From: Deltaproteobacteria bacterium
GTDB lineage: Bacteria > Myxococcota > UBA796 > SXON01
NCBI GenBank assembly: GCA_947483545.1
Contig: CANKNP010000133.1
Coordinates: 1-12,311 of the forward strand
Length of the DNA: 12,311 bases
Direction of reading: 5' to 3'
In this document: piece after piece, positions 5,901 through 12,141 of the stretch
Position numbering within the stretch: position 1 is the stretch's first letter
How the letters are laid out: every line of letters starts with the position of its first letter
Notes under the pieces: generated by a model
The model's database searches: none
Told to the model about the DNA's origin: nothing
The model's input: only the letters and a program-made list of their open reading frames with translations
Made by a program: the position numbers and the translations under genes

Positions 5901-7310
5901 ATGCTCGGACCCCCTCCCCAGAAGCGCTGGATCATCATGGCCTTCGCCGCCTCCGCGACGGCCTCCCTGATCGGCGCCAGCGTGTCCTACACCTGGGACG
6001 TGAGCGACGGCGTGGCCGTCTCGCTCGTGGCGTTGGGCGGGATCGTCGGGCTCACGATCATCCCGAATCGGTGGGGTCCGTGCCGGTTCTTCCCTTCTCC
6101 CGCTCAGCGGGAGAAGGTGCCCGCGTACCCGCGGGCGGATGAGGGCAGTTCTACATCCGCGGGGAGCCCTCATCCGGCGCCGAAGACGGCGCCACCTTCT
6201 CCCGGGGGGAGAAGGGAAGGAACACGGGGAAAAGCGCAGGCACTCTTGCCCGTCCTCGCCGCCCTCGCCCTCCGCATCCCCTGGCTCTTCGCTCCGCCAG
6301 CGTTCAGCGACGACGTGTACCGCTACGTCTGGGAAGGTCGGGTCTGGGCCGCGGGGTTCAACCCGTTCGCTTTGGCCCCAGCGGATCCGATGCTCGCCGC
6401 GCTCACGCCTTCCAACCTCGCGATCTGGGAGCGCGTGAACCACCCGGAGGTGTCAAGCATCTACCCCCCGCTCGCGCAGGCTCTGTTCGTGATCCTGGCG
6501 CCCGGCGGGGTGCTCGCGTGGAAGATCGCCGCGATGGTCGCCGATCTCGGCACCGTGGGCCTGCTCGCGCGAAGATCCCCGCGCGCCGGCTGGCTCTGGG
6601 CGCTCTTGCCGCTCCCGGCCTTGGAGTCCGCGGGATCCGGCCATCTGGAGGCATTCGGCGTGCTCTTTCTGGTGGCGACGCTCTCAGCTGAGGCCACCGG
6701 GCGGCCCAGGTTGGCGCTCGCCGCGGCCTGGGCCGGCGCGATGGTCAAGCTCCTGCCGGGGGCCGGGGTGCTCGCCCTCGCGAAGGGGTGGCGGGCGTGG
6801 CTGACGGTCGGGGGGGCGAGCCTGCTGGTGTTCGCGCCGATGTGGACAAGCGAGCTGCTGCGCGGGTTTCAGACGTATCGCGCGACGTGGTCGTTCAACG
6901 GGAGCCTGTACCCGCTGCTCGCCGCGGGGGTGGGATCCGAGCTGGCCCGCGGCGCGTTGCAGGTCGTGGGCGCCGGGGTCGTCGGGGGGGTGTGGTGGAG
7001 GACCCGCAGCCGTCCGAACGCGACGTGGGCTGTCTTGATGGCGGCCACTGGCGGGTTTGTATTGCTCTCGCCGACGGTGCATCCCTGGTACGTGTTGTGG
7101 CCGTTGGCGGTCGCCCTATGGGGGGGCGGGGGCGGGGGCTGGCTGCTCGCGGCGGTGCTGGTGCCCTTGGCGTATCGGGTGCTTGGGACGCTGATGGGGG
7201 GCGTCTGGACCGAGGAGGCTGTCACGCGTTGGGTGATCTGGGGGCCTGTTTGGGGGATGTTGGGGGTAGAGGCCCTCGGCCGATCCCTGCGGGCAACGCC
7301 TCGCCGCTGA
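5901..7310 (+). CDS. DUF2029/GT87-like membrane glycosyltransferase with in-frame palindromic-element insertion
   Basis: The open frame codes 469 residues in three parts. Residues 1-61 contain two hydrophobic segments (about 11-33 and 40-58). Residues about 62-105 are encoded by the RIME-like repeat and read as a Pro/Ser/Gly-rich linker. Residues about 106-469 are a multi-pass glycosyltransferase: a first membrane helix (LLPVLAALALRIPWLF), then S-D137-D138-V-Y-R-Y-V-W-E-G-R-V, A-G-F-N-P-F and the long loop ending W-E-R-V-N-H-P-E-V-S-S-I-Y-P-P-L-A-Q-A, then many hydrophobic helices. The Asp pair after the first helix is the usual catalytic region of polyprenol-phosphate-dependent GT-C enzymes, so it probably transfers a sugar on the outer face of the inner membrane. 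Homologues I recall begin near the first helix of part three, so parts one and two may be a fused small gene plus the element. No clear start with a Shine-Dalgarno exists after the repeat. Confidence 0.8.
   Translation: MLGPPPQKRWIIMAFAASATASLIGASVSYTWDVSDGVAVSLVALGGIVGLTIIPNRWGPCRFFPSPAQREKVPAYPRADEGSSTSAGSPHPAPKTAPPSPGGRREGTRGKAQALLPVLAALALRIPWLFAPPAFSDDVYRYVWEGRVWAAGFNPFALAPADPMLAALTPSNLAIWERVNHPEVSSIYPPLAQALFVILAPGGVLAWKIAAMVADLGTVGLLARRSPRAGWLWALLPLPALESAGSGHLEAFGVLFLVATLSAEATGRPRLALAAAWAGAMVKLLPGAGVLALAKGWRAWLTVGGASLLVFAPMWTSELLRGFQTYRATWSFNGSLYPLLAAGVGSELARGALQVVGAGVVGGVWWRTRSRPNATWAVLMAATGGFVLLSPTVHPWYVLWPLAVALWGGGGGGWLLAAVLVPLAYRVLGTLMGGVWTEEAVTRWVIWGPVWGMLGVEALGRSLRATPRR
6085..6216 (+). 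repeat. RIME-like palindromic dispersed element, copy 2 (inside an ORF)
   Basis: This 132-bp segment, exactly 44 codons, is the partner of 1813-1943. The hairpins are cleaner here. H1 is CCTTCTCCCGC-tca-GCGGGAGAAGG. H2 is GCCCGCG-tacc-CGCGGGC. H3 is GGATGAGGGC (6137-6146) with GCCCTCATCC (6165-6174). H4 is GGCGCCG-aaga-CGGCGCC. H5 is CCTTCTCCC-GGG-GGGAGAAGG. The differences from copy 1 are mostly single substitutions in loops and a 1-nt indel in the H1 loop. It keeps the glycosyltransferase frame open. Confidence 0.88.
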
Positions 7311-7524
7311 GCGGCGCGAGCGGGAAGGCTACCGCTCGGGTCACGTCGCTGGGCCGCGCCCGGTTAGCGCCGGCCGATGTCTACCTGCGTGAAGGCCTTC
7401 GCGATCGCGCACGGCGGATTGCTCGGGTGTCGCGGGATCGGGTGGCTGATCGGGTGGCTGGGGCGGCGCCGACGCGTCACGTCGCGCCATGCTCGCCGAG
7501 TCACTCCCACCGAACAAGCCACGA

Positions 7525-7530
7525 TACGCT
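7525..7530 (+). promoter_or_regulatory. -10 box for a leaderless cytochrome transcript
   Basis: TACGCT (TANNNT) ends 7 nt before the GTG start at 7538, the intervening bases all being C. No Shine-Dalgarno and no convincing -35 are visible. The 227-bp spacer 7311-7537 otherwise shows only a short hairpin (GAGCG/CGCTC, 7318-7339) and no gene. Confidence 0.45.
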
Positions 7531-7537
7531 CCCCCCC

Positions 7538-9568
7538 GTGATCCCCCGCTCCCTCCTCGTGCTCGTGGTGCTCCTCGCGGGCTGCAAGGGCTGTCAGGAC
7601 CCCGCCGAGTCCGGCGTCCCGGAGGACGACACCGCGCCCGACGTGGAGACCGACACCGGTCCGACCCTCCGCCCGCTGCGTGTCCTCGTCACCTTGGACG
7701 GGGTGCCGGCCCCCGACACCACCGTGCTGCAAGGCGGTGCGAAGGGGCGTTGGATCACCGACGAGAACGGCGAGGTGACCATCACCGTAGACCTCTCCGT
7801 CGTCGGCGACATCGAGGTGATGGGCTCCCGGGCGGATGCCCGGATCCAGGGCGAGATCGTCCGGGACGATGACTATGCCGATACTGCGGGCGCTTTCCTC
7901 GTCGAGCTGGCGCGGTTCGACACCTCGGACAACCCCGCCTACCTGTTTCAGGACCCCGGCGAGGGCGAGTGGGCAGAGTCCAACACCGAGGTCTGTCTGC
8001 ACTGCCACCGGACGTTGCACGAGGAGTGGACCCTGTCCGCCCACCGCACGGCGACACGGAACATCACCGTGCAAGACGTGTATCAGGGCACCGCCCTCGC
8101 CCTGGACGAGGCCGATTGTGCCGATGGGGTCTGGACCAGCGTGGTGGAGCCCGGCTCCGGCCAAGCGTTGGACGCCTGCGTTGTCGAGGAGGATGCGCGC
8201 GGGCTCCCGGAGTATGGCGCCTGCGCCAACTGCCACGCCCCGGGCATCGACGGCGACATCGGCGGTCGCGATCTCCTCGACGCCACCGGCATCGCTTACG
8301 ACAACGGCGTGCATTGCGATGTGTGCCACCGCGTTGAGTCGGTGGATGTGACCCAGGCGCCGGGCGTCGGCGGGGTGTTGCACCTGCTTCGGCCAACCGA
8401 GGAGCCCTTGTCCCCGGCGCTCGGCGCGTGGGCGCCGCTCACCTTCGGCCCCTACGACGATGTGCCGAACCCGCGAATGGGCGCTGTGCAGCGTACGTTT
8501 TTTGAGGACGCAGAGCTCTGCGCCGGTTGCCACGAGGCAGTGATCCCCCCCACCGGTGGGGCGATCGACCCCGCCCGCTGGCCGTCGGGGTCCCTGCCGT
8601 TTCATACGACCTTCACCGAATGGCAGGCGGGCCCGATGAACCCGTCGTCGCCGTGTCAGACGTGCCATATGCCGCCCAAGCCCGAAGCCGCCAACGCTGC
8701 CGATTTGGACCCCGAGACCGAGTCAGGCGTCGGCGTCGCCGGCGGTTGGTACCGCGACCCTGGCAGCGTCCAGTCGCACGGGTTCTTCGGGCCGCGTCAG
8801 CCGGATGCGGGCTTCTTGAGCCTCGCGGCCACGGTGTCCGTCTCGCTCGCCGAGGCATCGGGCGAGCTGGTGGCGACCGTGGTGACGAAGAATGTGGCAG
8901 CGGGCCACCGCATCCCGACCGGCGAGCCGATGCGGGCGCTGCTGTTGCAGGTCACGGCGACGTGTGAGGGCGAACCGTTGCCCGCGGTGGGCGGAGATGT
9001 CCTGCCGGCCTGGGCGGGGGCCGCAGAGGAGCGAGGCGCCGACGAGGACTGGACCCGTTGGCCCGCGGCAGAGGTCGGCGAGCAGCTCGCGGTGGTCACT
9101 GATCTCGGTGGCTGGGTGGACTACGAGGGCTACGGGGCCTTTGGCGATGGCACCTTCACCGCGGAGCAGAAGGGCCTTCCGACCGAGGGGCTGGTCGGCG
9201 TCGTGACGGTCACCGAGGTGGCCGGCGACGGAACCGTGACCACCGAGCCCGCCTTGCCGCTCGGCGACCGCGTGTATCGCCTCATCCCAACCGCCCTCGC
9301 TGGTACCCCTGGCTGGGCATTCGCTCGGGTGACCGCCAATTCCGCCGGCGAGGTGATGGTGCCCCACGCCTTCGCCACGGACATCGTCTCAGACAACCGC
9401 CTGGCGCCGCAGCAATCCTGGACCTCGACCCACCGGTTCGAGGCCTGTGCGGCCGGGGCAACGGTGACTGCCACGCTCGTCCACCGCAACTACCCCTGGG
9501 CGGAGGCGACCGCGCGGGGCTGGGCGCTGCAGGACCAGGAGATGGACAGTGAGACGGTGAACCAGTGA
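7538..9568 (+). CDS. Pentaheme c-type cytochrome lipoprotein
   Basis: The product has 676 residues from GTG 7538; the frame runs far upstream but that part lies over the glycosyltransferase gene. The N-terminus is a lipoprotein signal peptide: basic R4, hydrophobic 6-13, lipobox L-A-G-C16. An Asp/Thr/Glu-rich linker (about 20-45) and a small beta domain resembling carboxypeptidase regulatory-like folds (about 48-115) follow. Five heme c motifs are visible: CLHCH 153-157, CANCH 229-233, CDVCH 260-264, CAGCH 328-332, CQTCH 373-377. The W-T-L-S-A-H-R stretch after the first motif is typical of cytochrome c554-like multiheme proteins. The C-terminal region begins with V-A-A-G-H457-R-I-P-T-G, a signature of that group, and ends in a beta-rich domain. 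It would be anchored in the outer membrane or periplasm and move electrons. It overlaps the multicopper oxidase gene by 4 nt. Confidence 0.92.
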   Translation: MIPRSLLVLVVLLAGCKGCQDPAESGVPEDDTAPDVETDTGPTLRPLRVLVTLDGVPAPDTTVLQGGAKGRWITDENGEVTITVDLSVVGDIEVMGSRADARIQGEIVRDDDYADTAGAFLVELARFDTSDNPAYLFQDPGEGEWAESNTEVCLHCHRTLHEEWTLSAHRTATRNITVQDVYQGTALALDEADCADGVWTSVVEPGSGQALDACVVEEDARGLPEYGACANCHAPGIDGDIGGRDLLDATGIAYDNGVHCDVCHRVESVDVTQAPGVGGVLHLLRPTEEPLSPALGAWAPLTFGPYDDVPNPRMGAVQRTFFEDAELCAGCHEAVIPPTGGAIDPARWPSGSLPFHTTFTEWQAGPMNPSSPCQTCHMPPKPEAANAADLDPETESGVGVAGGWYRDPGSVQSHGFFGPRQPDAGFLSLAATVSVSLAEASGELVATVVTKNVAAGHRIPTGEPMRALLLQVTATCEGEPLPAVGGDVLPAWAGAAEERGADEDWTRWPAAEVGEQLAVVTDLGGWVDYEGYGAFGDGTFTAEQKGLPTEGLVGVVTVTEVAGDGTVTTEPALPLGDRVYRLIPTALAGTPGWAFARVTANSAGEVMVPHAFATDIVSDNRLAPQQSWTSTHRFEACAAGATVTATLVHRNYPWAEATARGWALQDQEMDSETVNQ

Positions 9569-10917
9569 TACATGTATTGATACATATGTCGCTCGGGTGC
9601 GTATCACCAGCGCGGACGTTGATACAAGGAGAGGATACCGGGGTCGCTCCGCTTCCGGACCTGCTGACCATCGCGGACGGCGAAGACCTTGATACAGCCA
9701 GCGATGCACTCCATGTATCATTCATCGCAGCACCACATATTCACGAGGTAGAAGACATACAGTACGACGGATACGCCTACAACGGCCAGACCCCCGGCCC
9801 GACCTTGCGGGCGGCAGTCGGCGACACCCTGACCGTGGATTTCACCAACGGGCTCGTTGATACAAGCACCATCCACTGGCACGGTGTATCGGCCCCTGTC
9901 GCCATGGACGGGGTTCAATGGGTCACGGACCCGGTCCCTGCAGGCGGCAGCTTCTCCTACACCATGACCCTCGACCGGGCTGGCACCTTCTGGTACCACC
10001 CACACATCGACACGAACCATCAGGTGGACCTTGGCCTCTACGGCGCCATCGTCGTGACCGACCCCGCGGAGCCGAGCTTCGACGACGACCTCCTGCTTGT
10101 CTTCGACGCCTGGGCCGAGTCTGGCGACGGCGAGGGCAGCGACGAACATGGCCTCTTCGACCCCGGGGATTTCCCGTGGACCGTCAACGGCGTCGTCGAT
10201 CCCCTCTGGGCGACGAGCACCTCCCGCTCGCTCCGGGCGCGGCTTGTGAACGTGTCCAACACCAGCTACCTCGACCTGGTCTGGCCCGGCGCCGTCCGAA
10301 TCGCGGGAGATCAAGGCGTCATCGGCATCTCCGACACGCCGGACCACCTGCTGCTCGCCCCCGGTGACCGCATGGAGATCGCCTGGGCGCCTGTCGCCGG
10401 GGAGACCGAGATCGTCACCCACGTCTACGTGCCGGCCGGCGGGCAATCCTGGCAGCCCGACGTGCGCGTGCTCACCATCACCGCCGAGGACGACGGCGCC
10501 GCCTCGCTGCCCGACCTGAGCACGGGTCAAGCCGCCCCGACGGATCCCGGCACGACGGACCTGACGTACGTGTTCGCCGGGGGCACCACCGATGGCGACG
10601 ACGGCTGGCTCATCAACGGGGAGTCCTGGCCTGACGTCACGATTCAGACCGTCCCGCTTGGTGCCACCACGATCATCGAGGTCCGAAACCTCTCTGGCAC
10701 CGAGCACCCCTTCCACCTGCACGGCAACCCCTTCGAGGTGCTCTCCCTCGACGGCGTGCCGCCGGCCTCGATGGAGCTGCAGGACACCGTCAACGTGCCG
10801 ATCCGGTCCGTCTTGCGCGTGCGGCTCACGCCCGACAACCCCGGCGACTGGATGCTGCACTGCCACCTGCTCGGCCACGAGGAGGGCGGAATGATGACGG
10901 TGCTGCGGGTGGAGTGA
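9565..10917 (+). CDS. Multicopper oxidase (laccase/CueO type), coupled to the cytochrome
   Basis: The product has 450 residues from GTG 9565, which overlaps the cytochrome stop (GTGA); ATG 9586 is an alternative. All four copper motifs are present: H104-W-H-G, H145-P-H147, H381-P-F-H384-L-H386-G, and H432-C433-H434-L-L-G-H438-E-E-G-G-M443. C433 is the type 1 Cys and M443 the probable axial ligand, so both the type 1 site and the trinuclear cluster should be intact. Length fits a three-cupredoxin enzyme that oxidises a substrate (phenols or Mn, Fe, Cu ions) and reduces O2 to water. The leader is odd: MIHVLIHMSLGC could be a short lipoprotein signal, but the lipobox is poor and no twin-Arg is seen. 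The first 110 codons use ATA, GTA, ACA and TCA, absent or rare later in the gene, because of a dense GATAC/TGATACA word cluster. Confidence 0.94.
   Translation: MIHVLIHMSLGCVSPARTLIQGEDTGVAPLPDLLTIADGEDLDTASDALHVSFIAAPHIHEVEDIQYDGYAYNGQTPGPTLRAAVGDTLTVDFTNGLVDTSTIHWHGVSAPVAMDGVQWVTDPVPAGGSFSYTMTLDRAGTFWYHPHIDTNHQVDLGLYGAIVVTDPAEPSFDDDLLLVFDAWAESGDGEGSDEHGLFDPGDFPWTVNGVVDPLWATSTSRSLRARLVNVSNTSYLDLVWPGAVRIAGDQGVIGISDTPDHLLLAPGDRMEIAWAPVAGETEIVTHVYVPAGGQSWQPDVRVLTITAEDDGAASLPDLSTGQAAPTDPGTTDLTYVFAGGTTDGDDGWLINGESWPDVTIQTVPLGATTIIEVRNLSGTEHPFHLHGNPFEVLSLDGVPPASMELQDTVNVPIRSVLRVRLTPDNPGDWMLHCHLLGHEEGGMMTVLRVE
9566..9891. repeat. Cluster of TGATACA/GATAC words in the oxidase 5' region
   Basis: Exact TGATACA lies at 9566, 9578, 9620, 9690 and 9858, and its complement TGTATCA at 9714. 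One-mismatch copies are at 9600 (CGTATCA) and 9885 (TGTATCG). Further GATAC cores are at 9634 and 9770, making ten GATAC/GTATC words in 326 bp. The first two copies form a near-tandem 12-mer (TGATACATGTAT then TGATACATATGT), with embedded palindromes ATACATGTAT (9568-9577) and ACATATGT (9582-9589). The words occur in different codon frames. Confidence 0.8.
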
Positions 10918-10920
10918 TCC

Positions 10921-11340
10921 TCACGGCCCCGCGAGCGGCGCGAGCCTCCGCCGCAAGTCCTCCGTCCAGGGCACGGGCAGGAACGTGGTGGGATCGACGC
11001 GCACAATCGTCCGGGTTCCGGTGCAATACGGTGCGTCGTGGTCCATCGGGAGGATGTTCATGCCGAAGGTCAGGCTGGTTCGCCCCAGGGCTTCGACCCA
11101 GATCCGCACACGAACCTCGCCGACCCCGCGCACAGGCCGATCGTAGAGGATGTGGTTGGCGCGGACGACGTGGTATTGGTCGGGGTTCTCGCTCGGGGCG
11201 AGCAGGGCCCCCCAGCCGAGCTGCTTCCAGAACGAGCCGATCGTGCGCTCGAAGAGCAAGAGGTAGCGGGCGTTGTGAAGGACCTGGAAGGCGTCGAGGT
11301 CGTCGAAGTAGACGCCCATGACCTGTTCGTGAAAGCGCAT
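10921..11340 (-). CDS. Hotdog-fold acyl-CoA thioesterase (4HBT, YbgC/FadM-like)
   Basis: The product has 139 residues, the usual size for single-domain 4HBT thioesterases. The N-terminal signature V-Y-F-D-D-L-D16-A-F-Q-V-L-H22-N23-A-R-Y aligns with the YbgC motif Y-x-D-T-D-x-x-G-V-V-x-H-x-x-Y, with D16 as the catalytic acid. The strand motif V-E-A-L-G-R-T-S-L-T-F follows at about 83-93. Such enzymes hydrolyse acyl-CoA thioesters in the cytoplasm. The usual Gly after the catalytic Asp is replaced by Phe-Gln, so substrate preference may differ. The gene is convergent with the multicopper oxidase, with only 3 nt between stops. The ATG at 11340 is preceded on the minus strand by TAAGCT and six C residues, a leaderless-type start without a Shine-Dalgarno. 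Confidence 0.9.
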   Translation of the reverse strand: MRFHEQVMGVYFDDLDAFQVLHNARYLLLFERTIGSFWKQLGWGALLAPSENPDQYHVVRANHILYDRPVRGVGEVRVRIWVEALGRTSLTFGMNILPMDHDAPYCTGTRTIVRVDPTTFLPVPWTEDLRRRLAPLAGP

Positions 11341-11346
11341 GGGGGG

Positions 11347-11352
11347 AGCTTA
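11347..11352 (-). promoter_or_regulatory. -10 box for a leaderless thioesterase transcript
   Basis: On the minus strand TAAGCT (TANNNT) ends 6 nt before the ATG, separated by CCCCCC. The region where a -35 would lie is occupied by C runs (G runs on the plus strand). Confidence 0.45.
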
Positions 11353-11362
11353 CGCGGGCAGC

Positions 11363-11389
11363 GGGGTGGGGGCCAGGGGGGAGGGGGGG
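11363..11389 (+). other. G-quadruplex motif upstream of the thioesterase
   Basis: Four G runs of 4, 5, 6 and 7 bases (11363-11366, 11368-11372, 11376-11381, 11383-11389) are separated by 1-3 bases. This satisfies the canonical G4 pattern on the plus strand, the non-coding strand of the adjacent thioesterase promoter. Confidence 0.65.
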
Positions 11390-11395
11390 CCCCGC

Positions 11396-11521
11396 TCACA
11401 TGCCGAACGGCCCGCCCGTGTACCCCATGTCGTTTCGGGTGCCGTCCAGGTCGTTGTAGGCGGGATCGGGATCGCCGGCGTCGATGGCGGGCGAGCCGGG
11501 GGCGAGCGAAGCGCGCGGCAT
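11396..11521 (-). pseudogene. C-terminal remnant of a beta-helix/pectate-lyase-like secreted protein
   Basis: The minus-strand frame ending in TGA (11398-11396) encodes a terminal peptide with S-P-A-I-D-A-G-D-P-D-P, then Y-N-D-L-D-G-T-R-N-D-M-G and G-G-P-F-G. This is the well-known closing block of large secreted right-handed beta-helix proteins (the S-P-A-I-D-A-G and N-D-x-G-x-x-G-G signatures). Only about 41 residues match. The frame stays open to 11635 but the upstream peptide is Pro/Arg-rich and does not look like helix coils, and no long gene precedes it. It is best read as the leftover 3' end of a deleted or rearranged gene. A small expressed peptide is possible but unlikely. Confidence 0.65.
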
Positions 11522-11639
11522 TGCGCCTCCCGGGCGGGGGGAGTGGGCGGGCTTGGGACCATCCGGCGGGCGGCCGATCCGCCGTGACACGCCCGTGGGC
11601 ATCGGGGGCCAGCCCGGGCGCTGCGCAAACAGCAACGTC

Positions 11640-11890
11640 CTAAGTCACTGGAAGAACTTGACCTGGAGCCGGGCTGGCCCCACCCGCACCGTTCCAGGTG
11701 GAAGCGACCAGTCCATCTTCCTCCGACCCGGGTTGGCGACGACCCTCGCGCCAGTTCCGCTTTCGAGAACTCGGAGATTGCAGCACGGCCGCGTTCTTGA
11801 GATACGGACGCGTCCTCGTTGACGGCGAGGACGTACGGATCGCGTTCGGCTCGGTAACAGTCTTCAGGACGGTGTTCCGCTCTTTCGGCG
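11640..11890 (-). other. Lower-GC stretch, possible decayed coding sequence
   Basis: This stretch is visibly less GC-rich than its neighbours. On the minus strand one frame ends at a TGA (11647-11645) with a protein-like tail (RVLESGTGARVVANPG, then MDWSLPPGTVRVG and QVKFFQ). A different frame gives a plausible segment just upstream (DPYVLAVNEDASVS). No single frame is open and convincing, as expected for a frameshifted remnant. A plus-strand frame also reads reasonably around 11795-11885 (RYGRVLVDGEDVRIAFGS). I cannot assign a gene. Confidence 0.3.
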
Positions 11891-11892
11891 CG

Positions 11893-12000
11893 ACGCCGAG
11901 GGCACAGATCCCCCACATCCTCCGGCTCCACGTTCATCAACACCCCCGCGGGATGAACGCCGAGGGCACAGATCCCCACATCCTCCGCCTCCACGTTCAT
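11893..12000. repeat. Two-copy direct repeat, 45 and 44 bp
   Basis: Copy 1 (11893-11937) and copy 2 (11957-12000) share ACGCCGAGGGCACAGATCCC through CTCCACGTTCAT. They differ by one C in a C run and one G/C substitution, with a period of 64 bp. On the minus strand each copy reads M-N-V-E-[A/P]-E-D-V-G, continuing I-C-A-L-G-V in the same frame only in the 44-bp copy; the extra base in the 45-bp copy shifts the frame. Confidence 0.85.
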
Positions 12001-12129
12001 GCCCGCCCGCCGGATGCGCCGCGGCGTCCCCCGGCCAGGGCTGGCGGCCCGGCCCCGCGAGCGAGCCGCCCCAAAAGCCAGACACCCCCTCGCTCGGCTG
12101 CGCCCCATGCCCCTCCCCCGCGCCACCGT

Positions 12130-12135
12130 TACAAT
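12130..12135 (+). promoter_or_regulatory. -10 box for a leaderless transcript of the Pro/Ala-rich gene
   Basis: TACAAT, close to the sigma-70 consensus, ends 6 nt before GTG 12142. No Shine-Dalgarno is present between them and no clear -35 is seen. Confidence 0.5.
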
Positions 12136-12141
12136 CCCGCC

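Noticed and set aside
6788..7537. 250-codon extension of the cytochrome frame
   Set aside because: It lies over the glycosyltransferase 3' half and has no protein-like content. The lipoprotein signal peptide begins at 7538.
7364..8668. 434-codon minus-strand ORF opposite the cytochrome
   Set aside because: It is a shadow of the GC3-biased cytochrome frame. The plus frame carries five CxxCH motifs and a lipobox, while the minus peptide is low-complexity Arg/Gly/Val with no recognisable domain.
9566..9589. CopY/BlaI-type operator (TACAnnTGTA)
   Set aside because: The palindrome is TACATGTA without the 2-nt spacer, so it does not fit the consensus. A copper regulator is possible but not supported by this match.
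9718..10878. 386-codon minus-strand ORF opposite the multicopper oxidase
   Set aside because: All four copper motifs are in the plus frame. The minus translation is an antisense mirror without family features.
11893..12000. CRISPR array
   Set aside because: There are only two repeat units, with a 19-base spacer, a repeat length changed by an indel, and no Cas gene.
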